A stretch of DNA of 64,000 nt, taken from contig JAOTOL010001344.1 of NCBI GenBank assembly GCA_034440575.1, forward strand, positions 62,001-126,000, read 5' to 3'. Source of the stretch: Imbricaverruca yamaguchii. Taxonomy: Eukaryota > Arthropoda > Thecostraca > Neoverrucidae. The notes under the pieces are model-generated. The model saw only the letters and a program-made list of their open reading frames with translations, did no database searches and was not told the origin of the DNA. The position numbers were made by a program, and so were the translations under genes. Shown in pieces: positions 33,129 to 44,654 of the stretch (its first letter is position 1; each line of letters begins with the position of its first letter).

Positions 33129-33391
33129 ATAAACACCAACAGCCTGATATGATAACATCAGTTCCATGGTGTCGATAATGTGCATAAATCCCACAAATGA
33201 CTTCTGGCCTTCGTAAATTTTGAAACATTTTCTAAGAAGGTATGTCCGTGGCTATTTTCGCAATGTCAACACAAATTTGGCCCCATCAGCTTCTGCGTGT
33301 TTTGCCAGACACATGGGCCCCACTACTATTATGCATGAGGACAATATATCCCAACTATTATAATTTAACAAAAGCCCGTGCTGAATGAACA

Positions 33392-33560
33392 TGGATGAAA
33401 TTCGTGGAGCATTAAGACGCACTCAGCATCTGAGGCCATATGGCATCGCCTGCTTCCCACGCGAGAAGGGTAGGCATCGCGGGGAATTGAATCCCATACC
33501 CATGGATTGCCAGACGTCAGCTTAACCACTGAGCTACCAACACCCTGGATAAAATGCATG
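33392..33560 (-). mobile_element. Second tRNA-derived SINE, diverged target-site duplication
   Basis: Minus strand: TAGCTCAGTGGTTAAGC (A-box/D-arm type) followed by GGGATTCAATTCCC (B box/T arm). Flanks TGGATGAAATTCGTG (33392-33406) and TGGATAAAATGCATG (33546-33560) match at 12 of 15 positions, consistent with an old duplication. The body differs from family 1 (contains GAGTGCGTCTTAATGCTC at its end). Confidence 0.65.
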
Positions 33561-33827
33561 AATGCAGACGCAATGCATGGAAAGAATGAACACAAGCGCA
33601 CCCTCCTACCACTCCCCACCGTCTTGCCATGACTGAGTCCGCGCCTGCATAACACACGGAGACACCCGACACCCGGAACACATCAGCAGACATGATCACG
33701 ACGGGCGGCGATAGCTTCACCTGTCGCCGTCGGCCGGCCGCGCCGCGTCTCGCCGTGCAGGCGCGCCGCATTCCGCGCCACGTCGTGCCCGCCATCTCGC
33801 GGCACCTGCAGCGCGCCCACCGGGCCC
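33561..33827. other. Unique sequence leading into CpG island
   Basis: No feature supported. Confidence 0.4.
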
Positions 33828-33980
33828 TGACGTCACGCCCGTCCGTCATGGCGACGTCACGCCCGGATGACGTCACGCCCGGCCGGCCAGGTGACGGACA
33901 GCGCCGCCGGTGACGAAGGCGACGCGTGCACGGCCGCGACGAGCCGCGCGACGATCTGGCGGCGCGCTAACGCGCCATCT
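33828..33980. promoter_or_regulatory. Three CRE-type sites with downstream AGATGGCGC
   Basis: TGACGTCACGCCC at 33828, CGACGTCACGCCC at 33851 and TGACGTCACGCCC at 33868, then GCGCCATCT at 33972-33980 inside a duplicated ATCTGGCGGCGC context (33954 and 33977). The CpG density is very high. This is the best promoter-like cluster in the window, but no transcript start, exon or frame can be attached to it. Confidence 0.4.
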
Positions 33981-34506
33981 GGCGGCGCCGCCGTCGCGGC
34001 CGTCGCGGCCGCCGCGGCGGACAGTGGCGCGTCGGCGGCTCACCGGCGGGGCGGCGGCAGGGGCGGACCGACGAGACGCCGCCACGGGGGGCGCCGTGCA
34101 GCCGAGCGCCGGCGGCGGCCAGGAAGTCGGCTCGTTACCGGCGAGGAAGCGCGCAGAGCGGCGGCCGCTGCGCCGGCGCGCGATGTGATGAATTATGCAC
34201 GGAACACGGCCGCGATTGATGACCGGACGCGGCCGTCGAGGCCGACGACTCGCTGGCACGCCGGCGGCCGTCGGCCGACGTCCGGCGGCGCGGCGCCCCC
34301 CGGACAAAGACAGCGTCTCCAGTGTGCCCGGCTGCGGTGTCAGCGGCGTTCGACACTGTGTCACACACGCCCGCGTGACACTGACGCGTGACCTGTGCGA
34401 CACGCGTGACGCCGTGTGACACTGACAGTGTGTGACGCGCGACAAGTGCCGGCTGTCAGCGTATCATCGGTGTAGTCTGTGTCTATGCGTGTGTGTCTGC
34501 TAGTCA
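33981..34506. other. CpG island continuing into GTGTGAC-rich low complexity
   Basis: 34340-34450 has repeated GTGACACTGACG/GTGTGAC words with small inverted repeats. No gene supported. Confidence 0.4.
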
Positions 34507-34555
34507 GTTAGTGGGGCTTCAGGGCGCATCGACTACAGTCGCCATACACCGCCCA
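34507..34555 (-). repeat. Short hairpin element (copy B)
   Basis: GGGGCTTCAGGGCGCATCGA followed by a CCGCCCA right end. GGGC/GCCC of the stem is preserved, the rest is diverged. Confidence 0.6.
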
Positions 34556-35494
34556 GTGTGCGTATGCGTGTCTGTGTGCAGTTGCATGGTCTGTTCGGAC
34601 ATTCACCCAACGCGGAATAAGCCACACCTGACAGGGCGAGACGAGCCACCCAGGGTGCGCCTGACAGAATACAGTTTGTGACATCCTCGCCTGACAGTGT
34701 GTCAGTCAGTCGCGATCCAGACGGTTCCTGACAGTGTGCCGGTGGTGTGTGGCCTGCGACGCTCACAAGTTGCTGACAAAAATAGCGCTTAATCGGTGGT
34801 GGAACGGCTTTGAAGTGTCCATAGCGATGGTCTGCGCCGCAACCCCGCTCGGCGCATTACACACAGCTGACGGACTGTATAAAGGAAGGCGGCGATGTTG
34901 GGGGGGGGGGGGTATATAGGAACATAGGATAGGCCCCCATCCTGTACATAGGAAGGGGCGCATTCCCGGCCGCTGGCCAGCGGAACCGGAAGTACACCGG
35001 CCGCCGATCACAACCGGAGCCGTGCACCCCCCCCCCTACCATCATAAAGGCAGATGGATGCACTCACCGTGCAGATGGATGACACTGCACGGAGATAATG
35101 CTATCAGATTGATTTGGCGAAACGCCGCGGAGGCAGCCGCTCGACTGCACCGACACCGGCCCGGCCAGGCAGCCGCACACCAGTTCCTGGAGCGCGGCGA
35201 ACGCGGTCCGTGGTGGCGCTGCTCGCCTTCAGAGCTTCATCGGCGGATTTATTTCGGCGAGCATCAGCACCTGCCTGACCCGGCTGCTAGCCGATCCATA
35301 GCTGTTTGCCCGGCCATTAGCCGATGGCCGCGCGCGGTCCGGCCAATACCCGATCTGACAATCCGGCCGGCAAACTGCCCAACTTGCCGGCCGATTGCGC
35401 CGCGCAACGGTGGCCGGGGGAGGCTAAGTTGCGGCGCCGTCTCGGGCCGTCGGGTCGGCCGGGCCCCGGGGAGTCGTTCCCGCGGCGTCCGACA
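34556..35494. other. Unique sequence with a TATA-like word
   Basis: TATAAAG at 34878-34884 is followed by a 13-G run at 34900-34912 and TATATAGG, and a 10-C run lies at 35027-35036. A minus-strand TGCACG|GTGAGT word near 35052 is donor-like but isolated. No gene supported. Confidence 0.35.
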
Positions 35495-35655
35495 GGCGCT
35501 CGCGCAGCCGCCTCCGCCGCCGCCGCCGCCGCCGCCGCCGCTGCTGCCGCTGCCGCCGCCGCTGCCGCCGCCGCCGCCGCTGCTGCTGCTGCCGCCGCCG
35601 CCGCCGCTGACGCCGCCGCTGACGCCGCCGCTGACGCCGCCGCCGCCGCGCCGTC
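35495..35655. repeat. (GCC)n trinucleotide array with GCTGACGCC variants
   Basis: About 150 bp of GCC/GCT triplets with a 12-bp sub-repeat GCCGCCGCTGAC at 35601-35640. All six frames are low complexity (poly-Ala, Pro, Gly, Ser, Arg). Confidence 0.95.
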
Positions 35656-37096
35656 GACATCCAATCGCCATCGCTTGCGCGCCCGCGGCGCTGCTTGTCT
35701 TTTTACCGCCGCATTGTGCGCCGAATGAAGTACAAATAGCCGCGGCGGCGCGCCGCCCCGCAGCCGCCTCGCGGCCACTTAGCGTCACAATGCGAGCCAG
35801 TCGAGATGTTGCCGGCCGACGCGACGGCCGGCCAGATACCGATCGATGACGGCTAAATGAGAGAGCTCATGCTGATGGGTGGAGGAGTTGGCGGCCAGCC
35901 GCCCGCAGCGTACCTGCCGCACCCGTCGGGCCTCCGAAACAAGCTGCCCGTCCCGATACGGTCCATCTGATTCAGCGTCTCGCCGCGCGGCTGGCGGTGA
36001 TCGTGCACGACGTGCACGTCGGGCCAGAATGCGGCCCATGCCGCATCGGATAGAGACGTGCACCGGCTCATGGCGGGGGGCGGCTGGTGGCTTAATTTGA
36101 TCAATGCGCGCTGGTTCGATTACGTCCTCCTGCAGTCAGTTCCACGGAATGTTGGATTCTGAAAGCGCAGCTGCGCCACAGGCCGGCTGCAGCCCGGCTA
36201 ATGGAAGTTTTGTAGGCCCGCCCCACCTGAATGAACAGGGAAGTTTCTGCTTACCGGCTACATGAACCATGGACCATGCCGCTAGTTTCGGTGCACCGAA
36301 GTTCTTACTTCGTTTCCAAGGTTTATTATCTCAGGATGATGAAAATGTTATATTTTTCGTTGACACGTGCTGAGCCAGTACAAACGCACCGTGTAACGTT
36401 CCCATGGTAGCAACGGCTTCAACAACGTGGCATCAAAAGGCCAGGCGCCTCCACGTAATACACCTTCTGTCTGCCCCAAATAGATAGTACAAAGTCTATC
36501 TATTATTCTTGAGTAGCCAAAAGAGCTAACTAGACCACCATGTGATTGATGGGCGCCATTCGTCTGGCGGTGCGACTCGGAAGACTCATTTGCAGCTTTC
36601 ACAAGATATCTAAAGACCTTCACGATATAACTAGCCGATAAACACCGGCACGAGTGGCCGCAATTTCGACTCAAGGATGTTTCGACTGATCAGTGAGGCC
36701 ACTTGGACTGTTGAAACATGACTTGCGCCACACGCCCTTCGGCTCAGTGGCCGCCTTCGACCGTTTCCGGCATCCAGGTGGCTGAAATGCGCGTCGGGTG
36801 GCTTCGAACCTCAGGGGAGATCCGGAAACTTCCATGGGCGCACATTCCCTCAATGCTCCCCCTTGCATCCGCCCGTGTTTCGGCTTCAGTTGGCACCGGC
36901 AGCTGACAACGTGGCACGCCAGGTGTGCATACTCAGTCGGGTGCGGAGACGCACCGAGAACCCACCGGGCACCGTATCATCGGCGCCATCGGCGCCGTGC
37001 TCAATCGTCGCTGTCGACGATCCCCACGGCAGCCGAGACGTGGCGTCGAGAGACGGACCGCCAGACGGCCGCCGGCAGCTCGGCGGACCCCTCGTT
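35656..37096. other. Mixed sequence, no gene seen
   Basis: 36110-36720 is AT-richer and frame-poor. A plus-strand TGGTTCGATTAC at 36112 and a minus-strand GGTTCGAAGCC at about 36798 resemble lone B boxes without tRNA folds. No other feature. Confidence 0.35.
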
Positions 37097-37410
37097 AGCC
37101 AGCAGCACTCGACGGACTGCGCCAGCAGTACTCGACGGACTGCGCCAGCAGCACTCAGCGGACTGGGCCAGCAGCACTCGACAGACTGCGCCAGCAGCAC
37201 TCAGCAGACTGGGCCAGCAGTACTCAGCGGACTGCGCCAGCAGTACTGGACGGACTGCGCCAGCAGCACTCAGCAGACTGGGCCAGCAGCACTCGACAGA
37301 CTGCGCCAGCAGTACTGGACGGACTGCGCCAGCAGTACTGGACGGACTGCGTCAGCAGTGTTCGGAAGACTGCGCCAGCAGCACTCAGCGGACTGGGCCA
37401 GCAATTCGAT
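37097..37410. repeat. 23-bp minisatellite, about 13 copies
   Basis: AGCAGCACTCGACGGACTGC spaced 23 bp (37101, 37124, 37147 and so on), alternating GCGCC/GGGCC and CACTC/TACTC variants. Two overlapping plus frames of more than 200 codons are shadows. Confidence 0.95.
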
Positions 37411-38174
37411 TGCTTTGAGCGATGACGTCACGAAGACAGGCACTCCCGTGCCGTCCAGCCGTCGCGGCCCATTTACAATGACAACGACACGATACTTCCT
37501 GAAAGCAAAATAGGCGACGTTAATTACTCAGACGGCCGAAATATTGCAATAAACATGAATTTTTCACGGTGATTCATATTTGGCCCGCGGAGTTGGTGTT
37601 TGTAACGGCGGACGGGCACGCGATCGGGTCACCGTCGGCCGGCCGGCGGCCACCATCAGGTCATCGTCGGCCGCCGTCTGAACAGTTCATCCCTGTCCGA
37701 CCGACGGCCGGTCAGGTCCTCGCCGGCCAGCCAGCGGCCACCGTCTGATCAGGTCATCCCTGGCGGGCCGACGGCCGCCGGCGCTGTGGCGCGTCGGCTC
37801 ATCTCCCGGCCAGCGACGCGCCTCCACCCGCCCGCCATCCGCGCGCGCCGGGCGCGCTTCCGTCGCGCCTTTTTGGCGGCGGCGCCGCCCGCGGCGAGGC
37901 GGCTTAATGAGGCGGCCGGGCCGGCGTTTGGCGCCGGATCTGCGCCGCCTCATCGCTATGCGCGCCGCGTCGCGCGGGATCGGGTGGCGGCCGCCGGCGA
38001 CGTCGCTGCAACCGGCCGATTGGCGTCGGTGGCGGCGGCGGCGGCGGCGGCGGCGGTCAGCTGCATACCGCTTAATACGGCCGGCGCCGCCCATGGCGCA
38101 GCCAGGCCACCGGAGCAGCTGAGCTGAGGCAGAGCCCATCGGCGGGCATTACACCGCGTACTGCTCCGCTAGGC
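37411..38174. other. GC-rich unique sequence with CRE
   Basis: TGACGTCA at 37423-37430 next to the array edge. 37600-38130 is CpG-dense with a GGC-triplet run near 38028-38058. No gene supported. Confidence 0.35.
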
Positions 38175-38332
38175 AATTGCGACGCATTTAGCTGCTGGGT
38201 CACGTAGCGTCGCCAGCCTCTCACGCCGATTGGTCGCGGGCAGACTCGGTAATCGCGCCGGTTGTGGGATTCGAACACACGATCTTGCGATTAAGAGTCC
38301 AGCACCCTGTCGACTGAGCTATCGCGAGCCCT
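38175..38332 (-). mobile_element. tRNA-derived SINE, family 1 copy 3
   Basis: Minus-strand head GCGATAGCTCAGTCGACAGG (A box) then CTCTTAATCGCAAG and GTGTTCGAATCCCAC (B box/T arm) closely resembles tRNA-Lys(CUU), but anticodon and acceptor stems are mispaired, so a functional tRNA is unlikely. It is followed by the family core GCCCGCGACCAATCGGCGTG. No clear target-site duplication was found, and the tail is diverged from copies 1 and 2. Confidence 0.7.
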
Positions 38333-38669
38333 CCTACTTCTCGCTCTCTTGCTGTGCCACCCCACATGCGGACTGCTCACGAGCCCAGCGAAGCCCGTGC
38401 GCCCCTTCTCTGTCCACTGTTCGAGGTCCATCGGGGAGGACGAAAGTCTGCCAGCTCATCCAGCCCCCGGGTTTCCGGAGTGACGGCAGCCCCGAGCTCT
38501 CCTAGTCGTCGGATCCTGAGCGGGAAAGAAAGTTGTCTCGAAACTCATCTTGTTCTTGCATCGAAAAACGGCGCTCAGTCGATGAACACCGAGTCGATGC
38601 GCCACGCGCCAACGGCACGTTACGAACCATCACTGCACGTCGCGGGGGAAATAGCGTACGTGACGCCGT
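38333..38669. other. Unique sequence with a 9-bp hairpin
   Basis: TAGCGTACG (38652-38660) and CGTACGCTA (38667-38675) form a perfect 9-bp stem with a 6-nt loop, at the left edge of the next array. No gene supported. Confidence 0.5.
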
Positions 38670-39320
38670 ACGCTACAGCCGTCCGTGACAGTAGGGGCCA
38701 GCCGTGTGTGTCGCCGACTGTCCGCGACTATCCGTGACAGTCGGGGCCGGCCGTGACTGTCGCCGCCTCTCCGTGACTGTCCGTGACTATCCGTGACAGT
38801 CGGGGCCGGCCGTAAGTGATGCTTATGTGGCGGTCGGGGCCGGCCGTGACTGTCGCCGCCTCTTCGTGACTGTCCGTGACTATCCGTGGCGGTCTGGGCC
38901 GGCCGTGACTGTCCCCGCCTCTCCTTGACTTTTCTTTAATAATCCGTGACAGTCGGGGCCGGCCGTGACTGTCGCCGCCTCCGTGACTGTCCGTGACTAT
39001 CCGTGACAGCCGGGGCCGGCGTGACTGTCGCCGCCTCGTGACTGTCCGTGACTATCCGTGGCGGTCTGGGCCGGCCGTGACTATCAGCGACGCCCGTGGC
39101 AGCCAGGGCCGCCCGTGACTGTCAGCGACGCCAGTGGCGGTCGGGGCCGGCCGTGACTGTCAGCCTCTCCGTGACTGTCCGTGACTATCCGTGGCGGTCG
39201 GGGCCGGCCGTGACTGTCGGCGACGCCCGTGGCGGTCGGGGCCGGCCGTGACTGTCGACGCCGGTTCGTGACTGTCGCCGCCGGTTCGTGACTGTCGCCG
39301 CCTGTTCGCGACAGTCCGGC
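38670..39320. repeat. Complex GTGACTGTC-based minisatellite
   Basis: Nested units: CGTGACTGTCCGTGACTATC and CAGTCGGGGCCGGCCGTGAC recur with a higher-order period near 60 bp, with many partial units. The right part (39060-39320) shifts to GTGGCGGTCGGGGCCGGCC and GCCGCCGGTTCGTGACTGTC forms. Confidence 0.9.
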
Positions 39321-39763
39321 CCGGCCACCCATTGTCCGCGTCGGCGCACAAAAACCGGCGATGACCGGCCGGTATGCACGGCCGGCGACGCCGGCAGCAT
39401 GCCAATGAATGGCGCGACGAGCGAGCGCAGGGGCCGCGCACGCACGCCTTGTACGGACCGCCGCCGGACCGCCGCCGTCGCTGCCGCCGGCGACCGCGCA
39501 TCGGCTTCAGACAATAAAACGCGCCGGCTTTTCGCCGGTTTTTGGCGCTGCCGCGGCTCGCGAGCAGCGCAACGTGAAAGGGGCGGCGCCGGTCGGCGTC
39601 GTCAGGGCTTCGATCGTGGATCTGATCGTCTGGCGCGCCGTCGGTCGAGTCGAGAGCGAGTCGCCGCCGAGTCGAGCGAGCCGCCACCCCGACTCGGCGC
39701 GGGACCGAGCCTCCCTCGAGTCGGCCGAGATCGGCACCGACCCAGCCCACGTTTGCGAAGATC
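39321..39763. other. CpG-rich sequence, no gene seen
   Basis: Overlapping opposite-strand frames only. Confidence 0.35.
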
Positions 39764-39852
39764 GGGGCTGGGACCGGGGCTGGGACCGGGGCTGGGACCG
39801 GGGTCGGGTCGGGTCGGATCAGGTCGGGTCGGGTCGGGTCGGGTCAGGTCGC
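39764..39852. repeat. 12-bp repeat GGGACCGGGGCT passing into (GGGTC)n
   Basis: Three to four 12-bp units to 39802, then GGGTC/GGATC/AGGTC pentamers to 39852. The transition is seamless. Confidence 0.9.
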
Positions 39853-40229
39853 GGCCGGAGCCGGACCGGGTCCGAGTCGCCGCCGGTTTCTGCCGCACTG
39901 GCAGTTCGGCAACTCGCCGCGTATTCCGCACAGCTGACGAGCGAGCGTTCTCGACCTCCGGACAAACTCCGCATCACCTGCTGCCTGAAGCTACCGCCGC
40001 ACCGCATCAAATTCCACAAGCCAGCAGCGACCTGCTGCGCGCCCCACGCGAACCAGTTTCGTCACCACAACACCGGGTAAGCCCACGGCAGCTTAGTTAG
40101 CCCGCCGGCCCCCTGCAGGGCGCACCGTCTCACCGGGCCCCGATCGTATTCGACCGTCGGGGTGCAGCGGTTCGTCGACGTAAGCCTCTTATCGGCCGCG
40201 CGGTGGGAGGAGACGGACACCACTCGCGG
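39853..40229. other. Unique sequence with donor-like word
   Basis: ACACCGG|GTAAGC at about 40072 (plus) is a fair splice donor. The open frame before it has no recognisable domain. Nothing firm. Confidence 0.3.
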
Positions 40230-40865
40230 CAGACTGATGTGTGTTGCCGCAGACCGCATCAGGTGCTACTACACCCATGGCTGCTGTTCCACACCAGGCT
40301 GATGTGTGATTCCGCAGACCGCACCCGGTCGGGTGGTTGCTACTACACCCATGTGCTGCTGTTCCACACCAGACTGATGTGTGTTGCCACAGACCGCACC
40401 GGTCGAGGTGGTGTGCTACTACACCCATGGCTGCTGTTCCACACCAGGCTGATGTGTGATTCCGCAGACCGCACCCGGTCGGGTGGTTGCTACTACACCC
40501 ATTATCGGGTGGTGTGCTACTACACCCATGTGCTGCTGTTCCACACCAGACTGATGTGTGATGCCGCAGACCGCACCCGGTCGGGTGGTTGCTACTACAC
40601 CCACGTGCTGCTGTTCCACACCTGACTGATGTGTGATGCCGCAGGCCGCACCCGGTCGGGTGGTGTGCGATGTATGCTACACCCAGTGTTCCACACCCAG
40701 GCTGCCACACATGTCGATGTGTGATGCCGCAGGCCGCACCCGGTCGGGTGGTGTGCTACTACACCCATGTGCTGCTGTTCCACACCATGATCGATGTGTG
40801 ATGCCGCAGGCCGCACCCGGTCGAGGTGGTTTACTATTACACCAATGTGCACCGTTCCATACCAA
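40230..40865. repeat. About 75-bp tandem repeat, 8 copies
   Basis: GATGTGTG words at 40235, 40301, 40376, 40451, 40552, 40628, 40716 and 40793. Copies share CCGCAGACCGCACCCGGTCG and CTACTACACCCATGTGCTGC. One copy near 40500 has an extra internal 26 bp. Confidence 0.95.
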
Positions 40866-43138
40866 AAATTGGATCCCGCTGCAAACAAGCAGCGCTGAAT
40901 AATACGCACTAACCAGGGCCTATTTGAAGTACAAAACAGCACCTGGGCGTCAATTTTGTGAACCAATGCTAGGCCAGGCCTGCAGCTTCATGTTGGAACT
41001 CCGACTACGAATTAAAAATTCGTTGAGCAAAGGCAGGTGCGATTGAACGCTTAACATGGAAAGTACCGGATCCGAACTCGAACACAGCGGCCGCAAAATC
41101 GCCGACTGAGAGCAATTTTTCCCGCTGTTAACATGCTAAGAATCGTTTCTAATCCGGTCATTCACGTGACTCATGAGGTGAATAAAACGTGACTGAACAG
41201 TTAACTCCAGCAATGGATATCTTGGAAGGGAAGAGGAGTCAGTGCTTCCCACCGAAAAATGAGGAAAGCAAAATTTAGCCTGTGTTCGATTTCAAGCTTC
41301 AATGTCACTCGCCATAAAATATCTGACCTATATCCACAGGCATCGACAAATGCTGAAGTAAATTTGCATTGATTCTATCGAAATTGTATAATTGTACAAC
41401 AAATGTTCACGCAGTTCAAAAATATATAGAGATGCAATGATTTGGCTGGATTATTCCTCGAATTTAAGATTATTTGGATTGACGAAGAATACCATGTGTA
41501 CATCCTATATGGATTGTGAAGAGGTATGCCAAAGCGGTGCGTTTTCAGACTCCATGAACTCCCATCAACCATAGGTCTCAAGATTAGCAGGTGATTGTGC
41601 ATTATCATCTACTATGCTATTTATGTAGCATGTCTGCAATACGAAACAAAATGCGAGACTAAATGACATTTTGCACACATAATTGGGTTAATTAAAACCA
41701 TGGCAAGCCAAGTCTGAACTCGAATTAAAATTTATGAGGCGGTGCTTTGGGGCCAGACTTTGCAGCAATGTTAGCAGCATGTAAAAATGAGGACAACTTT
41801 AGTGTTTTTGCTAAATACAATGCAAACAGATGTTCGCCGCAATTGGCGTGAACACGGAACCTGACAACGGGTTGCAGCGAGGCGAAACCGACACGCTATT
41901 GTAGTGAAATAAACAACTAATTGTGCCGGCTCCATTGTTTTCGTCTGCACGCGCCACTTGACTCACGCGGGGGGTTAGAAGGCAAAATTTGCAGTTTGGG
42001 GCTTCTTTCACGATAGGAGCCCGACAAGTGGACCGGACAACGGTTTGAAACACGTAATGCATTCGGTTTAATGCACAGACTGCATTCCGTCCAGCAAGCA
42101 TAAATACATACGTCGCACAGTTTTGGAGCCAATATGACGGCAATGGGGTTGCGCCACGGCTTGGAAAAACTACACACTCCAATCGCACTCAGGTTTTGAC
42201 CAAACCATTGCTAAATTTGCAGCAAAAAGAGCATGCATAGATAACCCATTTCATTGCGGTCAACATCCCACTCCTATATTTTTCATTTCAGAAGCAATGT
42301 GGGTGCAATCCAGCCTGCTCTCAACCACGAATGGCACCCGTTTATCCCCTCACAGCAGCTCGCGCAAAGATTTCAATCGGTCACCAGGTTGGCGAGGTAT
42401 AGTATGAGGGGTTGACAATTTGGCATGCACATGCGCTGTCTCACCAGACGTACTGCGACGGGGATCGGTTGATGCCAGACAAACAAACACAAAGGCTGGG
42501 CCGAACAGACTGCAGATCTGAAACGCGGAGCAAATATTGACAACGCAACAGGAGGTGCGAAATTGGAGAAAGGCAAACACTCAGAATGACGGGATCCGGG
42601 AACAGTGCCGAGGATTGTGCTGGGAACGCCGCTATGCAGTGGACTAGGTGACTGGACCGAGCGACGCAATGCTGTCCTCGTTCTTTTCAGTTATGTCCAG
42701 TGCACGCATATACAACATACCGGCAAGGAAAAAATAAGTGATAGACAGGGATCATGTGCGTACAGGATATCAGTCCAGTCAGTGGTGGTGGCACCCGGAG
42801 GAGTTATGATCCACCTGATCTCGCCCTCGGACACATTGATTTGCACGGCTATGTAAAAGGTGGTGTAAAATGCCCACATCTGCAAATTTGAAAGCTACAT
42901 GTTCAATTTGGAAATTTCCACACGTACCTGCTGGGAGCGGGTCAAAACAGTTGAAAGGAAAACTTTAATTCAATTGAAATACTTCAAGGGAGTTTTTGGG
43001 ACTAAGCATGCGCAACGCTATATCTTTATATTTGTATAATACAATAGCAGTCGCGTCGCAGGCGTGGAATGGTCATGCCGCCGGCATGATAGCCATGCGC
43101 CAGCCACACACATGGCAGCGAAGCCGCTCCAGTAGCCT
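40866..43138. other. AT-rich unique block, no gene seen
   Basis: The lowest-GC stretch of the window. Minus frames at 41811-42188 (125 codons) and 42373-42669 (98 codons) have no family resemblance. No TIR, LTR or reverse-transcriptase motif was recognised, although old transposon relics cannot be excluded. Confidence 0.35.
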
Positions 43139-43178
<40 letters not shown>

Positions 43179-43200
43179 TTTCTCTCTCTCTCCCCCTCTC
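43139..43200. repeat. (CT)n microsatellite
   Basis: Perfect (CT)n of about 34 bp followed by an imperfect CTCTCTCC stretch. This is one of few places where the plus strand is the pyrimidine strand. Confidence 0.9.
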
Positions 43201-43277
43201 TGTGCCCGGAGAATCACAAATCATATCCGACTACGGCCATTATCTTGAAAACAATCTCCATCCATGCGTAATTATAT

Positions 43278-43324
43278 GAGTTTATGTGAGCTTCAGCGTG
43301 CATTGACTACCATGACCGCGCCCA
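43278..43324 (-). repeat. Short hairpin element (copy C), diverged
   Basis: GAGCTTCAGCGTGCATTGAC and right end CCGCGCCCA align with the family. One stem pair is lost. Confidence 0.5.
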
Positions 43325-44158
43325 AGGCCGTGGCAGCATCCTTGACCTAACTAGTCATGCAGGCTGTTCCTTGTCAAGTCTAATGTGTTACCAGAACGAA
43401 TGGTATATATCATAACGGACACAATATTATCATGTCACTGATCCAGGTCATTTGCAAACGCAGACCACGGAAAAGGGCACGTCCCAGAGCAAAATTCAAG
43501 ACCCGTGCAGAAGCAACAATGGGAGTCGTCGCCTACCTCTTCTTGACGATCGAAAGTAAGTCTTCACGCGCCAAAATCCGTCTGCGCTCGCCGGTATGCC
43601 ACGGGCAGAGGACCAGAGCGCGTCGCACATTTAGTGCAGCACGGCACTTGGTGCACCTGGGCCACCTTCCCACGAATCAGACGAGAGTGAGTGGGTGGCG
43701 TAAGGTGCCCGATCTGAAGCCGATATAGAGACATGTCTCGTCTTGCGGAACCTGGCGCCAGCACGAGTGTCGCCGTCCAAGTTGCGGTTTTAATTGCCTT
43801 CCAGGAGGAGTTGACTTCCTTTACTTGGAAGATAATTTTCGTGCTACGTTCTCGTCAGGGCTTGGCAAGCCGCACTTCTCAACTCAACACTAAGTTTGTA
43901 CGCCCAGCAGACACGAACCCGGCTTGGCGGTAATATTCCTTTGTAAATGATACTTGACAGTGGCACTTTTTAGCACTACAGAACATAATGGATGCGCCGA
44001 CTTTGAAGTTTGGTGCATAACAAAATAATTGGATTCCATGGCAGGACTGCATAGCGTGACGCACACGAAGTTCTATGGGCGGGATAGATACAGAAGCACC
44101 GGAATAAATACTGTCATACCAGCCAATTACTTAGTACACAGTCTATGCCAACATGCCA
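43325..44158. other. Unique sequence, no gene seen
   Basis: A plus-strand GAAA|GTAAGT at about 43553 follows an open frame (43432 onward) with no domain resemblance. Not enough to call an exon. Confidence 0.3.
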
Positions 44159-44212
44159 GTTAATTATTTGGTGTTTAAGGCGCATCGACCAGAATCGATC
44201 ATCTGCGCCCAT
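44159..44212 (-). repeat. Short hairpin element (copy D)
   Basis: GTTAATTATTTGGTGTTTAA, then GGCGCATCGACCAGAATCGA and ATCATCTGCGCCCAT. Five of six stem pairs (GGCGC/GCGCC) retained. Confidence 0.7.
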
Positions 44213-44344
44213 ATGCTAACACGTTCAACACAGACAGACATACACATAAGCAGGCGGTCGACACGCCGCGTAGCTCATGCTCTCTTTGGGTAGCACCAGC
44301 TACCCCGCTGCATCCCTGTCCAAGGGCCAGGGGCTGGCGCATGT
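44213..44344. other. Unique spacer
   Basis: Nothing seen. Confidence 0.4.
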
Positions 44345-44552
44345 GATGTCGTCCACACCACCGGCCGGCACATGTGACGCCGTCCACACCACCGGCCGGC
44401 ACATGTGACGCCGTCCACACCACCGGCCGGCACATGTGACGCCGTCCACAGCACCGGCCGGCACATGTGACGCCGTCCACAGCACTGGCCGGCACATGTG
44501 ACGCCGTCCACACCACCGGCCGGCACATGTGACGCCGCCCACACCGCCGGCT
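44345..44552. repeat. 31-bp minisatellite, about 7 copies
   Basis: CCACCGGCCGGCACATGTGA repeated every 31 bp with CACACC/CACAGC variants. Three minus frames of 89-143 codons are shadows. Confidence 0.95.
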
Positions 44553-44654
44553 AGCAGTGCGATGGCACTGCGGTCGGTCCGGGCAATTAGAGAATCGATG
44601 GTAAAAAGAGCCCAGGGACAGCGGCGGCATTGTAGACGACCTGGTGAACCGGCG

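Noticed and set aside
34856..34920. TATA promoter (TATAAAG, TATATAGG around a G run)
   Set aside because: No initiator, exon or frame downstream, and the words flank a homopolymer.
38258..38332. Functional tRNA-Lys(CUU)
   Set aside because: Anticodon and acceptor stems are mispaired and the sequence continues into the SINE family core, so it is a SINE head.
40230..40865. CRISPR-like array
   Set aside because: Whole 75-bp units are repeated without unique spacers, copies vary in length, and the context is eukaryotic.
41811..42188. 125-codon minus frame in AT-rich DNA
   Set aside because: Length is notable for AT-rich sequence, but there is no domain, splice context or codon pattern to support it.
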